DNA of 32,932 nucleotides from an uncultured Oscillospiraceae bacterium (GTDB taxonomy: Bacteria > Bacillota > Clostridia > Oscillospirales > Oscillospiraceae), in the NCBI GenBank assembly GCA_947626585.1, contig CANQSU010000012.1, forward strand, positions 1 through 32,932, written 5' to 3'. The notes below the pieces were generated by a model. The model saw only the letters and a list, made by a program, of their open reading frames with translations, did not search any database and was not told the origin of the DNA. The translations under genes and the position numbers were made by a program. This document shows positions 24,213-31,758 of this stretch, piece by piece; positions within the stretch are counted from its first letter, which is position 1, and the number at the start of each line of letters is the position of its first letter.

Positions 24213-25160
24213 GTGCCGACAATAAGTACATGGATTTTTATAGGCTTGATTTCATTGGTTATTTCTGTTATTATTCGTATAGTAGCAGAAAAAAGTAACA
24301 AAAATTCAGTTGAGATTGCAGCCATCGTGATAATACCAATTGTTGGTAATTTTTTTAGCGATTCTGACCCAATCAATGTGCGATCTATTGTGATTGCGTA
24401 TAGCCTATTTGTTTATCTAGTTTGTACATTAATTTGCCATTTAATCGTTTTTCTGGTTAAAAAGTGCAAATCCATTCTAGGAGAAAGTGTGCCACAAGAG
24501 GGCTTAACTGTAGTATTACCTAGAGATGCTCCCTTCCGCATTGATCAAGGTTTTATAGATAATCTACCTGCTGATGTTGATTCACTGACACATATGTGTT
24601 ATGAAGTTGGTGTAATTACTTCATCTTTTACAGAACAATTTCCAACGCTCGATACTGATCAGAAGCGAGCGGAACTGATTCGGTCATATTTCTTAGGTAT
24701 ATGTTATCATCTTCTTGACCTTTTTGATGATAGTGTACGTGTACATGTCAGAATTCTTAAAAAGCTTTCTGAAATGGACTACATATACGAAAAATATGTG
24801 GCAACCTTTAATAAAAAAGAATATCAGAGAGCAATGAAGCCCATGTCTGCAAACAATAAAATGATTCTAACATCATATCAGAATGAGCAATCTCTTATCG
24901 CATCTTTGAACAAATCATTATGTGAACCTGGAAGTCGCCAAACATGGAAGAATTTTATGACATTTGCGTTGCGTAGTGTTACATACGAGGGGAAGCCCGT
25001 TTTTTCAATGGGAATATCTACCGCACGGGTAAAAACAGATCGATTGTTTTTCCTTAATTATTGTTGTATAGAGACAATAATTGAAAGATATGTTGAAATA
25101 ATGGTTAGCACCAAAGGTTGTAAGGATTTTATAATTAAGCATTATTTTTCTTCAAGTTGA
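24213..25160 (+). CDS. Three-helix membrane protein with C-terminal soluble domain, unknown function
   Basis: A 315-residue protein. Hydrophobic helices lie at about 5-25, 33-48 and 60-85. A ~220-residue soluble part follows. Its pattern (SVRVHVRILKK, then YEGKPVFSMGISTARVKTD and FFLNYCCIETIIERY) resembles a GAF-like ligand-sensing fold, but this is a loose impression. I start it at a GTG at 24213, with GGAG seven bases before; an in-frame ATG at 24168 has no ribosome site. The DNA is markedly AT-rich compared with its neighbours, suggesting recent transfer. It follows the XRE gene on the same strand and precedes a small gene. A role in defence or sensing is possible but not shown. Confidence 0.65.
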   Translation: MPTISTWIFIGLISLVISVIIRIVAEKSNKNSVEIAAIVIIPIVGNFFSDSDPINVRSIVIAYSLFVYLVCTLICHLIVFLVKKCKSILGESVPQEGLTVVLPRDAPFRIDQGFIDNLPADVDSLTHMCYEVGVITSSFTEQFPTLDTDQKRAELIRSYFLGICYHLLDLFDDSVRVHVRILKKLSEMDYIYEKYVATFNKKEYQRAMKPMSANNKMILTSYQNEQSLIASLNKSLCEPGSRQTWKNFMTFALRSVTYEGKPVFSMGISTARVKTDRLFFLNYCCIETIIERYVEIMVSTKGCKDFIIKHYFSSS

Positions 25161-25215
25161 TTCGACTCCCTTTTTCCCGGAATTGTGTAAGATGAAGAAG
25201 CAGGAGGCGAGCCAT

Positions 25216-25419
25216 TTGGAGTCTATAACTCAACTTGAACTATTTAGAATCTTAACAATAGCAATGGACACAAAAAAGCATTCAGAAATCAAGCGCGTAG
25301 ATAGAATTGTTCGGCAATCATTGTCTGCACGGAAAGCAAATCGTAGTTCCGGTCCATTATGTTACATTACGTCTGATGAAATGTCTGTTTTAAAGGACGT
25401 TGTAAAACAAATCTCATAA
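25216..25419 (+). CDS. Small protein of unknown function
   Basis: A 67-residue, charged, probably helical protein with no membrane segment or known motif. AGGAGG at 25202-25207 lies eight bases before an in-frame TTG at 25216, which I take as start; ATG at 25192 is the alternative and lacks a ribosome site. It is AT-rich like the gene before it, 55 bases upstream, and probably belongs to the same unit. Its stop codon lies at the edge of the 44-bp palindrome. Confidence 0.55.
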   Translation: MESITQLELFRILTIAMDTKKHSEIKRVDRIVRQSLSARKANRSSGPLCYITSDEMSVLKDVVKQIS

Positions 25420-25461
25420 GAACTAATGGCTCAACTGATATCAGTTGAGCCATTAGTTCTT
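25418..25461. terminator. 44-bp perfect palindrome, probable bidirectional terminator
   Basis: Two 22-base arms meet at GATATC without any unpaired loop; every position pairs. The left end overlaps the stop codon of the small gene. It is followed by TGTCATTTTAC, a weak T-tract. It separates the AT-rich unit from the convergent YolD gene, a usual place for a two-way terminator. A perfect, loop-free palindrome this long is unusual and could also be a binding or cruciform site. Confidence 0.7.
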
Positions 25462-25470
25462 GTCATTTTA

Positions 25471-25881
25471 CTAGTGGGTTTGATTACCAGCATCAACTAT
25501 TGTTGCAATACCATCTACAGGGACGGTCGTCTGATCCGCCATCACGATGATACGTTTGATGCTGTCAATGGCTTTGATGACACCCCTTGCCCGCACATAG
25601 GCTCCTCCCGCCTTTCTGCCGTCGGGCCGGAAATAGGTAATGCAGACCGGAAGTCTGTCCTGAAAGGCCCTGCGGATCATTACATCCAGCAGGGCCTTTT
25701 CGTCGTCTGTCAACTCGATTCGCTTCTGGGTGAGCCGCGCCGTTTCCCGCACCGTCTCATCGTAGCCATTCAGCGCCGCAAAGGGGGCAAACTGGACAGC
25801 CCGGTCAGTCCGAGGCATATGAGGCCGGACGGTGGACTGATGGTGCGGCAGGCTGATAATTTTTTCGTAATCGCGCTCCAT
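25471..25881 (-). CDS. YolD-like family protein
   Basis: A 136-residue protein. MPRTDRAVQFAPFAALNGYD and the central basic/acidic region followed by GVIKAIDSIKRIIVM are typical of YolD-like proteins, which in Firmicutes are encoded directly after Y-family polymerases and are thought to act with them in SOS mutagenesis. AAGGAG lies five bases before the ATG. It begins 19 bases after the polymerase stop codon. Since the polymerase gene is interrupted upstream, this gene is now cut off from its original promoter by the inserted element. Confidence 0.87.
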   Translation of the reverse strand: MERDYEKIISLPHHQSTVRPHMPRTDRAVQFAPFAALNGYDETVRETARLTQKRIELTDDEKALLDVMIRRAFQDRLPVCITYFRPDGRKAGGAYVRARGVIKAIDSIKRIIVMADQTTVPVDGIATIVDAGNQTH

Positions 25882-25899
25882 GTGTACTCCTTCCTCGCG

Positions 25900-27393
25900 T
25901 CAGGCCCGGTGGCCACCCACTTGCCGGTTGCGCTCCACGGCGGTGGCGGCCTTCTCCAGGTTCATTCCCTTCAGAATGGCGTTCTTGCCGAACTTCCGCT
26001 TGATCTCCAACACGGCCCGCTGCATATTTCGCTCCCGCGTTTGAGCGGCCCGCTCTGCTGTCCGCCTTTTTTCCAGCGCCCCGTAGTCCGTAAATAGATC
26101 CAACTGCTCCGGCGGGGCCTGGGCCACGATTAAATCCTCACAGAGTACATGAGTGGCCACCACATTGACGCGCCGCACCAGCAAGCCAGGGTTGACAATT
26201 TGCTCGTACAACGCTGTGACAGCCTCAATGATAGTCCTGGAGGATGCCGTGGGCCCACTCAAGTTGATAGAACTGTGGGCGGGCTTGGGGACAGGTTTCC
26301 CGTAGTGGTCCCGAACCACGGGGCCCCGATAACTCTCCCGCCCGGCGGGGGTAGACAGGCTTGCGCTGTCATATCCCACATACAACGCCATCTGGTCGGT
26401 GACCAGCCCCTTGTCCACCAGGTCCAGCACCAGCAGGTCGGTCATCTCCCGGACGATGAGCCGGCCCTCCTGGAAGGAGTAGGGGCGGGACAACACTTGG
26501 CCGGAGCTGAGGCTGTGGCTCTCCGGCCGGTACGCCTTGATGTCGGCCATGGTGCAGTTCTCCCAGCCCCAGGCATGGTCGATGAGCAGCTCCGCATTGA
26601 TCCCAAATTCCTTATAGAGCAAGGCTTCGTTGTAATAGTCGCTGGGCTGGCCCACGGAGCACAGGGCGATGTCTCCCATGGTATATAGTCCGTGCTTCTC
26701 CAGCCGACGGGCATAGCCCCGACCCACCCGCCAGAAGTCGGTGATGGGCCGGTGGTCCCACAGCCTTTCCCGGTAGCTCCGCTCGTCCAACTCGGCGATG
26801 CGCACCCCGTTTTTGTCGGCGGGAATGTGCTTGGCCACGATGTCCATGGCCACCTTGCAGAGATATAAATTGGTGCCGATGCCCGCTGTGGCAGTGATGC
26901 CGGTCTGGGAAAGTACATCCCGGATCATCTTCATGGCCAGTTCCCTGGGCGTGAGGCCATAAGTGCCCAGGTAGTTGGTCACGTCCATGAACACCTCGTC
27001 CACCGAGTACACATGGATGTCCTCCGGGGCGATATATTTGAGATAGATTTGGTAGATTTTTGCGCTCAGGTCCATGTAGTATTTCATCCGGGGCGGGGCG
27101 ATGATATAGGCGAGGGCCAGAGAAGGATCTGCCGCCAGCTCCGGGGCGCTGCTGGACTCGCCGGAGAGCCTGCGGCCGGGAGCCTTCGCACATCGCATGG
27201 CGTTGATTTCCTTGACCCTCTCCACCACCTCGAACAGCCGGGGGCGGCCGGGTACCCCTGCAGCTTTCAGCGGCGGCGTCACCGCCAGGCAGATGGTCTT
27301 CTCAGTTCGGGTGAGATCGGCCACCACCAGGTTGGTAGTCAGAGGATCAAGGCCACGGGCCACGCACTCGGCGGAGGCGTAATAACTTTTCAG
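25900..27393 (-). pseudogene. Y-family DNA polymerase (UmuC/DinB-like), 3' part, split by the RIT element
   Basis: The open frame from a GTG at 27363 gives 487 residues of a Firmicute UmuC-like lesion-bypass polymerase: ARGLDPLTTNLVVADLTRTE, then YSVDEVFMDVTNYL with the catalytic Asp-Glu and TATAGIGTNLYLCKVAMD. Reading back to 27393 adds LKSYYASAEC, part of the conserved IDLKSFYASVECV start. The preceding codons are missing here and are found 3.5 kb away at 30884-30918. Joining the two at the duplicated CTGAA restores an unbroken frame of about 507 residues. The catalytic Asp of the first motif (D10) is on the other piece, so a shortened product made from 27363 should be inactive. Confidence 0.9.
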
Positions 27394-27420
27394 GTAAAGC
27401 CGAATTCAACTTTATCTGAA
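27389..27420. repeat. Left junction of the RIT element, imperfect palindrome
   Basis: TTCAGGTAAAG (27389-27399) and CTTTATCTGAA (27410-27420) are inverted with one mismatch around a 10-base centre containing GAATTC. This is the shape of a tyrosine recombinase core site. The right junction has only one such arm. Confidence 0.7.
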
Positions 27421-27499
27421 TAATGCCGAGGGAAAAGAAATGCCGACATAATTTGAAGGAGTCTAAAATAAGCGAGCAATTCCAAAAAATATCGGCATT
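27416..27499. repeat. RIT left terminal repeat (bipartite)
   Basis: From outside in: CTGAATAATGCCGA, a second AATGCCGA at 27439-27446, and an inverted TCGGCATT at 27492-27499. The 17-base inner arms (27439-27455 against 27483-27499) match at 14 positions. Confidence 0.8.
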
Positions 27500-27504
27500 T
27501 TGTT

Positions 27505-28545
27505 TTAAAGTAACCCATAGAGCTGTTTAATAATATCATCATTATCGCTATATTTGAATTTCTCGTCATCTTTAAACACAGAATTCTCTTTCAATGAGAT
27601 TTTCCTAACGGCGGCCCGCTTCATTTCTGTAGTTGCGTTGGCATAAATCAGAGAAGTTTCCATTTGAGAGTGTCCAAGCCATTGCGCAACCATTTCCAGC
27701 GGCATTCCTGCTATATACAGGTGCATCGCCCGGGTGTGGCGAAAGAGGTGTGGATGAAGGTGAGGGATAGTGGGCATAGCATCTCTGGCCATATCCCCAT
27801 ATTTCGCTATAAAACGCTGGGCGTTATCACGGGACATTTTTGTAGTCATGCCATTGCGTTTTGTATAGAACAAGTAGTCATCTAAGCTCCCATTTTTGTG
27901 GAAGTGAGCGCGGTACTCTTCGTGCATCGGGATCAATTCCTCTGAAATCGGTGTGGCACGGAATTTGTTTCCCTTACCGATAATGTGCAGCTGCGCCCCA
28001 TTGCTGTTTATAGAGAAGTCACTCACTTTTAGATCCAGAATTTCTTGAATCCGGCAGCCACTGTCGTAGAGCAGATACATGAAAAAGCGATCACGAATTC
28101 CAATCTTTTTGCTGAAATCAGGCTGAGCCAGAACCAATTTCATCTCTGGAACAGAGAGATATTTGATCCCATCTGCATATTCTTTGGGAAACTCCTCTAT
28201 TTTCTGTATAGTGGATAATTCAGAAAGCAATAAAAGATTTTCCTCCATAAGAAACCGGCAAAATCTCCGCATATGTACCAGCCGCAAGTTTATGGTGGAT
28301 ATTCTATTTCCGCGATGAGATTTTAGCCAATCCATAAATGCCAGGATATTCTTCTGGTTAAAATCAGCAGAGGTGATACTGTTTAGCCCTTTGGAACGCA
28401 GGCCCTGCAAGAATGTGAGATACAGGTTCAGAGTGTAACGATACGCAATCACTGTATTTATGCTTTCCCTTTTTATGATGGGCATATATTCTGTTAAAAA
28501 CTCCCTGATTTTCTCAAACAGGGCTGGATCTTTAATTTTCTTCAT
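27505..28545 (-). CDS. RIT tyrosine recombinase, third gene
   Basis: A 346-residue tyrosine recombinase. A SAM-like core-binding domain spans about 15-115. The catalytic domain has Arg in YDSGCRIQEI, Lys in GKGNKFRATPI, HPHLFRHTRAMHLY, LGHSQMETS and nucleophile Tyr in SLIYAN. It is the last of three recombinase genes and overlaps the middle one by 14 bases. In RIT elements all three are believed to be required for movement, each probably with a distinct job in cutting or synapsis. All active residues are kept, so the element may still be mobile. Confidence 0.9.
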   Translation of the reverse strand: MKKIKDPALFEKIREFLTEYMPIIKRESINTVIAYRYTLNLYLTFLQGLRSKGLNSITSADFNQKNILAFMDWLKSHRGNRISTINLRLVHMRRFCRFLMEENLLLLSELSTIQKIEEFPKEYADGIKYLSVPEMKLVLAQPDFSKKIGIRDRFFMYLLYDSGCRIQEILDLKVSDFSINSNGAQLHIIGKGNKFRATPISEELIPMHEEYRAHFHKNGSLDDYLFYTKRNGMTTKMSRDNAQRFIAKYGDMARDAMPTIPHLHPHLFRHTRAMHLYIAGMPLEMVAQWLGHSQMETSLIYANATTEMKRAAVRKISLKENSVFKDDEKFKYSDNDDIIKQLYGLL

Positions 28546-29488
28546 GGGATACTTCCTCCGTCTTATAAATCTCTCTAAGCATATCCCAATTGATTCCAGG
28601 TGAAGCTTTCAAGCGTTCCGGGAGAAGATGGATGTAATACATCGTTTCATCCAGATTTACATGGCCCATATAGGTACTCAAAAATGGAATCAGCGCCATA
28701 ACATCGCGTTTTTCATCCACCCACCGCATAAGTGCTCTTGTGGCGAAACTATGCCGGAGATCATAAGGGCGGGGCATCTTTTTCCTGCAAGAAAGGCCGC
28801 TTCTTATCCAAGCCCTGTTAAAACGGTTCCGCGCCCACGTTGAAGAAAATCTACCTCCGTCCCAATGCTGGAAGAACCATTCGCGCCGTCCAGCCAATTG
28901 ATCGTATCTGGTGCAAAGCTCTCGCATATCTTCAGAGATAATGATGTGGCGGTCTTTGCCCCGTTTGGATTTTCTGATAAAAATATCTCCGGTTTTCAAA
29001 TCAACATCTTCCGTTCGGAGACTCAATGGCTCATTTGGACGCATACCGCAGCACAACTCCAGCCTGAACAGTACGGGCAGGATCAATTCGGCATGAGACC
29101 GTGCGCAAGGTTTCACATCATCAATTGCGTCAAAAAGATGTCGCAGTTCAAAATCAGTGAAGATATAGGGTTGATACCGCTGAATTTTGATATTATAATC
29201 TTCTGTTGGGACAAATGCCGTATACCCAACAGCGTTCAGGTAGCGGGTAAAGTGCCGTATATTGATGATTACATGCTTTCTGGTATTGTCAGTGGCAAAT
29301 TCCCGCACTATCAGCCAGCTGTCCAACATTTCCTTGGTGATTTCCTCAGCGTCAGGAAACTTATTGGCGCAATATTCAACAAACGGAAGGACTTGAGATG
29401 GCCTATAGGTATCCTTGCAATAGCCAAGAGACACTTTAAGATTAACCATATCGTAATATGCTGTATGTATTTTTTCCCAGAACCTCAT
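28532..29488 (-). CDS. RIT tyrosine recombinase, second gene
   Basis: A 318-residue tyrosine recombinase. Active-site Arg is in ELCCGMRPNEPLSL, Lys in RKSKRGKDRHIII, His-Arg in YDLRHSFATRAL (Tyr in place of the first His), then MGHVNLDETMYYIHLL with the nucleophile Tyr. A longer spacer than usual (RWVDEKRDVMALIPFLSTY) lies between the RHxxA box and MGH. It overlaps the gene before by 4 bases (ATGA) and the one after by 14, so all three are translated together. Confidence 0.9.
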   Translation of the reverse strand: MRFWEKIHTAYYDMVNLKVSLGYCKDTYRPSQVLPFVEYCANKFPDAEEITKEMLDSWLIVREFATDNTRKHVIINIRHFTRYLNAVGYTAFVPTEDYNIKIQRYQPYIFTDFELRHLFDAIDDVKPCARSHAELILPVLFRLELCCGMRPNEPLSLRTEDVDLKTGDIFIRKSKRGKDRHIIISEDMRELCTRYDQLAGRREWFFQHWDGGRFSSTWARNRFNRAWIRSGLSCRKKMPRPYDLRHSFATRALMRWVDEKRDVMALIPFLSTYMGHVNLDETMYYIHLLPERLKASPGINWDMLREIYKTEEVSHEEN

Positions 29489-30759
29489 GCCCCAGCACCG
29501 CCCTTCTCTGAATTGCAGTGTGCATGAGGCATCAGATCCGCATAAATGCCTTTTGAAATGGGAACCTCAGAAAAATCAGCGGAACACAACGCGGTTTGTG
29601 TCCTGTTGAAACTGAGATATGCTTTGCCGGACGACATATCGCTATGTCCGAGCATCTGCGAAATAGATGTAACCGGAACTTCTGCTTCTGCAAGCTCTGT
29701 TCCAAAGGCGCGGCGCAGGCTATGGAATGAGCGATAACTTTTCTTTTTGATTCCAGCTAACCGGCAATATTTATCGATCATATAGTCCAGCGGGCTTGTA
29801 CTGGCAATCCCCGTGTAGGGAGGGTACGCTCTAATGAATACGCAGGTATCTTTGCACTTGGGCCGTTCCTTTAAAATATAATCGGCAATGGCATTGAGCG
29901 TTTTCCCGTTGAGGGATACAGCAATAGGCTTGCCAGTCTTTTTCTGCACAATTCGCAGTTCCTGTGCTTTCCAATCGATATCGTCCAATTTCAAACTTCT
30001 GATATCCACGCAGCGAAGACCGGAATTGAAAGCAAGCAGGATGATTGCCCGGTCTCGCATAGGCATCTTGGAATGTCCATCTATCGCTTCCAGCGCTGAA
30101 TTGATCTCTAGCTGAGTATATGGCTGGATCAGGCGATTTGGAGGCGTCTGGGGAGAAAACAGGCTCAAATCAGTTTTGATTTTCGTTAATTGAGCAGCGT
30201 TTAAGTAATCTGCTGTAAACTTCAGAGCTCGGATTACAATATTCATGTTATTCTGATTGGTTTTCGCCGCCTCATGGATAAAGTCAATAAAATCCTTATC
30301 GCTGATTTGGGTAATTCCTTTATGGCGGCTCTCCATAAAGCAGAAAAAGTGACGTATCTGAATCGACAATTTCCTCTGATGATGTCCTTTAAGTCCCGTA
30401 CTTTCCAGGATCAAATCCACATACGTCTGATACGCTTCGCCAGGTTTATACCATTTGGTTTCTTTCACAATGGAAAAGTCCACTTCGCCGGTACTGACAT
30501 AGGATCGAATCCGAAAGGCTGCTGTTACGAAAGAGCGATAAAATTTCCTGCTGATTTCCCCGCTTTCATACCTCTTTTGTTGGTGCAAACACAGACTTTC
30601 CAACAACTCAAAGGCGCAAAGTTCGGTTCCATGCTCATGATGCCAGTTGATAAACGGGCGGTAGACACTCCAATTGATGCATTTTATGGAGTAGTCTCCA
30701 ACTCCGCGTCTGCGCATCGCTTCCAGCACATCGGCTACGGCATCTTCGATTTTTTGCAA
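29485..30759 (-). CDS. RIT tyrosine recombinase, first gene
   Basis: A 424-residue tyrosine recombinase, the largest of the three. Active-site Arg is in FNSGLRCVDIRSL, Lys in KKTGKPIAVSL, HSLRRAFGTELA, LGHSDMSSGKAYLSF with the nucleophile Tyr. I place the start at a TTG at 30759: AGGAGG at 30767-30772 is seven bases upstream. Another TTG at 30792 would add 11 residues with no ribosome site. Any transcript from the LexA-type promoter at 30962-30990 runs into this gene, since it has the same direction as the broken polymerase gene. Confidence 0.9.
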   Translation of the reverse strand: MQKIEDAVADVLEAMRRRGVGDYSIKCINWSVYRPFINWHHEHGTELCAFELLESLCLHQQKRYESGEISRKFYRSFVTAAFRIRSYVSTGEVDFSIVKETKWYKPGEAYQTYVDLILESTGLKGHHQRKLSIQIRHFFCFMESRHKGITQISDKDFIDFIHEAAKTNQNNMNIVIRALKFTADYLNAAQLTKIKTDLSLFSPQTPPNRLIQPYTQLEINSALEAIDGHSKMPMRDRAIILLAFNSGLRCVDIRSLKLDDIDWKAQELRIVQKKTGKPIAVSLNGKTLNAIADYILKERPKCKDTCVFIRAYPPYTGIASTSPLDYMIDKYCRLAGIKKKSYRSFHSLRRAFGTELAEAEVPVTSISQMLGHSDMSSGKAYLSFNRTQTALCSADFSEVPISKGIYADLMPHAHCNSEKGGAGA

Positions 30760-30803
30760 AATAGCACCTCCTGTTATATTTGGTGCTTCCAAGTATAACA
30801 GGT

Positions 30804-30888
30804 AATGCCGATATTATCTGCTACTATTGCCCACTTTTAAGGATTGCGCAGATAATATCGGCATTTCTTTTTCCTCGTCATTATTCAG
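30804..30888. repeat. RIT right terminal repeat (bipartite, with perfect inner arms)
   Basis: The inner arms are perfect 17-base inverted repeats: AATGCCGATATTATCTG at 30804-30820 and its reverse complement at 30849-30865, with a 28-base spacer. The outer part at 30875-30888 matches the left end, with AATGACGA in place of AATGCCGA, up to CTGAA at the junction. Confidence 0.88.
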
Positions 30889-30918
30889 GTCGATGGCGAT
30901 ATAAGTGCGCTCCTTCAT
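30884..30918 (-). pseudogene. Y-family DNA polymerase, 5' part
   Basis: From ATG 30918 the minus strand encodes MKERTYIAIDL and two further bases, the N-terminus of the polymerase that continues at 27388. D10 is the expected first catalytic metal ligand. AGGAGG nine bases before the ATG is a strong ribosome site. The frame continues into the RIT element and ends at 30814, giving a 34-residue peptide with no likely function. Confidence 0.9.
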
Positions 30919-30941
30919 ATGCTTCCGCCTCCTGTCAAATT

Positions 30942-31023
30942 GAAACAAATGTTCTAACCCGATATTACGACAGGTGCGCCAAAAGGTCAAGCGGGAATGG
31001 TTGGGTAGATAGAACATATGTTG
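30942..31023 (-). promoter_or_regulatory. SOS promoter with two LexA boxes
   Basis: Leftward -35 TTGACC (30985-30990) and -10 TAATAT (30962-30967) have a 17-base spacer. A LexA-type box, AGAACATTTGTTTC on the minus strand (30942-30955), covers the start site; another, GAACATATGTTG (31012-31023 on the plus strand), lies upstream of -35. Both fit the Firmicute GAAC-N4-GTTC pattern with one mismatch each. This was the promoter of the polymerase-YolD operon and now leads into the RIT recombinases. Confidence 0.82.
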
Positions 31024-31229
31024 GAAAATTGCACAACGCAAGATGTAGGTGCAACAAAAGAGAAGTTGCACAGCAAGCGGTCAATATCTATGCATACAGT
31101 AATGCTTTTGGCTGACAGGACCTCGTGGTGAGGTCGGAAAATTTTATAAAGCTCAGTTTGCCGCAATCAAAGTGCGGACAAAAGAGAAGCCCCCCTTCGT
31201 ATCATTTCAAATACGGAGGGGGACCTTTT
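31024..31229. other. Intergenic stretch with small hairpins, no gene seen
   Basis: Between the upstream LexA box and the XRE gene I find no coding region. It holds three inverted repeats: GTGCAAC/GTTGCAC (31049-31055 and 31065-31071), GACCTC/GAGGTC (31119-31124 and 31130-31135), and the terminator at 31190-31228. Their roles, apart from the terminator, are unknown. Confidence 0.6.
31190..31228. terminator. Rho-independent terminator after the XRE gene
   Basis: CCCCCTTCGTAT and ATACGGAGGGGG pair with one mismatch around an 8-base loop. ACCTTTTTTAC follows on the plus strand and CTTCTCTTTT on the minus strand, so it can act both ways. It isolates the XRE gene from the SOS promoter region. Confidence 0.8.
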
Positions 31230-31559
31230 TTACTTTGTGCATTTTACCGCTTCTTCAATGATTTTAATAACGTGACTCTGTTTTTCGGGCGGAACAGTTT
31301 TAAGTTTCTCAACTATGAAGCTAAATTCTTCGTTGCCAGACCCGAAAAGTATGCTATCTGTCGAAACGTCAAGGGCTGTTGCAAAAGCTCTCATGGACTC
31401 CGAAGAAAGCCCAGAGCGACCGCGCTCTACTTCTTGGATAAAGTTCACGCTGTATCCAGAAAGCCGAGCCAAATCTTCTCTGGTCAGTTTCCTTTCTGCA
31501 CGGTACTGCTTAATTCGGGCACCGACCTCAATGTTTATGGTTTTCTGTTCTCTGCTCAT
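31230..31559 (-). CDS. Small XRE-family regulator
   Basis: A 109-residue regulator. The helix-turn-helix spans about 9-66: VGARIKQYRAERKLTREDLA, RLSGYSVNFIQEVERGRSGL and AFATALDVSTDSILFG. A short C-terminal helix remains, ending in VIKIIEEAVKCTK, which may be for dimerisation. AAAGGTGG lies a little before the ATG. It is divergent from the 284-residue gene at 31759, with 199 bases between them. GTAGC/GCTAC inverted half-sites, 13 bases apart, near 31595-31620 are candidate operators for it. Confidence 0.85.
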   Translation of the reverse strand: MSREQKTINIEVGARIKQYRAERKLTREDLARLSGYSVNFIQEVERGRSGLSSESMRAFATALDVSTDSILFGSGNEEFSFIVEKLKTVPPEKQSHVIKIIEEAVKCTK

Positions 31560-31660
31560 AGTGTTGCACCACCTTTATCCGTAGTGTAACCCCAAGTAGC
31601 GAAAACAAAAATTGCTACAAGTTGGTTGTTTTACCAGTAGCATTACACCATGCCGCGAGT

Positions 31661-31666
31661 TATAAT
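31661..31666 (+). promoter_or_regulatory. Possible -10 box of the divergent rightward gene
   Basis: TATAAT is exact consensus, about 90 bases before the TTG start at 31759. I see no good -35 at 16-18 bases, so the site may need an activator or be chance. Confidence 0.35.
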
Positions 31667-31680
31667 TGAATCATCGAGAT

Positions 31681-31705
31681 GCCGGGTTTCATAGGGAAAC
31701 CCGGC
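31681..31705 (+). other. Stable hairpin in the leader of the 284-residue gene
   Basis: GCCGGGTTTC and GAAACCCGGC form a perfect 10-base stem with a 5-base loop. It lies between the possible -10 box and the start codon and is not followed by a U-tract. It could stabilise the transcript or bind a regulator. Confidence 0.65.
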
Positions 31706-31758
31706 GCCGCCCCACTTCGTTGATAGTCATCCGAATATTAAAGAAAGAAGTGACTATA

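Larger units (their letters stand above)
27389..30888. mobile_element. RIT (recombinase-in-trio) element inserted in the polymerase gene
   Basis: About 3.5 kb with three consecutive, overlapping tyrosine recombinase genes on one strand, the defining feature of RIT elements. The sequence TTCAG flanks it on both sides (27389-27393 and 30884-30888). Both ends carry related inverted repeats starting CTGAATAATG with the unit AATGCCGA repeated 17 bases further in, then an inner inverted copy. The left end has 22 extra bases between the terminal repeat (27416) and the resumed gene. Removing the element with one TTCAG rebuilds the polymerase frame exactly. Confidence 0.92.

Noticed and set aside
25426..26097. 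Plus-strand 223-codon open frame
   Set aside because: It is antisense to YolD and the polymerase gene, starts within the palindrome and has no recognisable domain.
27389..30888. Interpretation as a Tn554-like transposon
   Set aside because: Tn554 carries two recombinases plus TnpC, and resistance genes. Here there are three overlapping tyrosine recombinases, no cargo and bipartite inverted ends, which fits the RIT class.
30814..30918. 34-residue frame from the polymerase start codon into the RIT element
   Set aside because: It is only the split N-terminus continuing by chance into the terminal repeats, not a separate gene.
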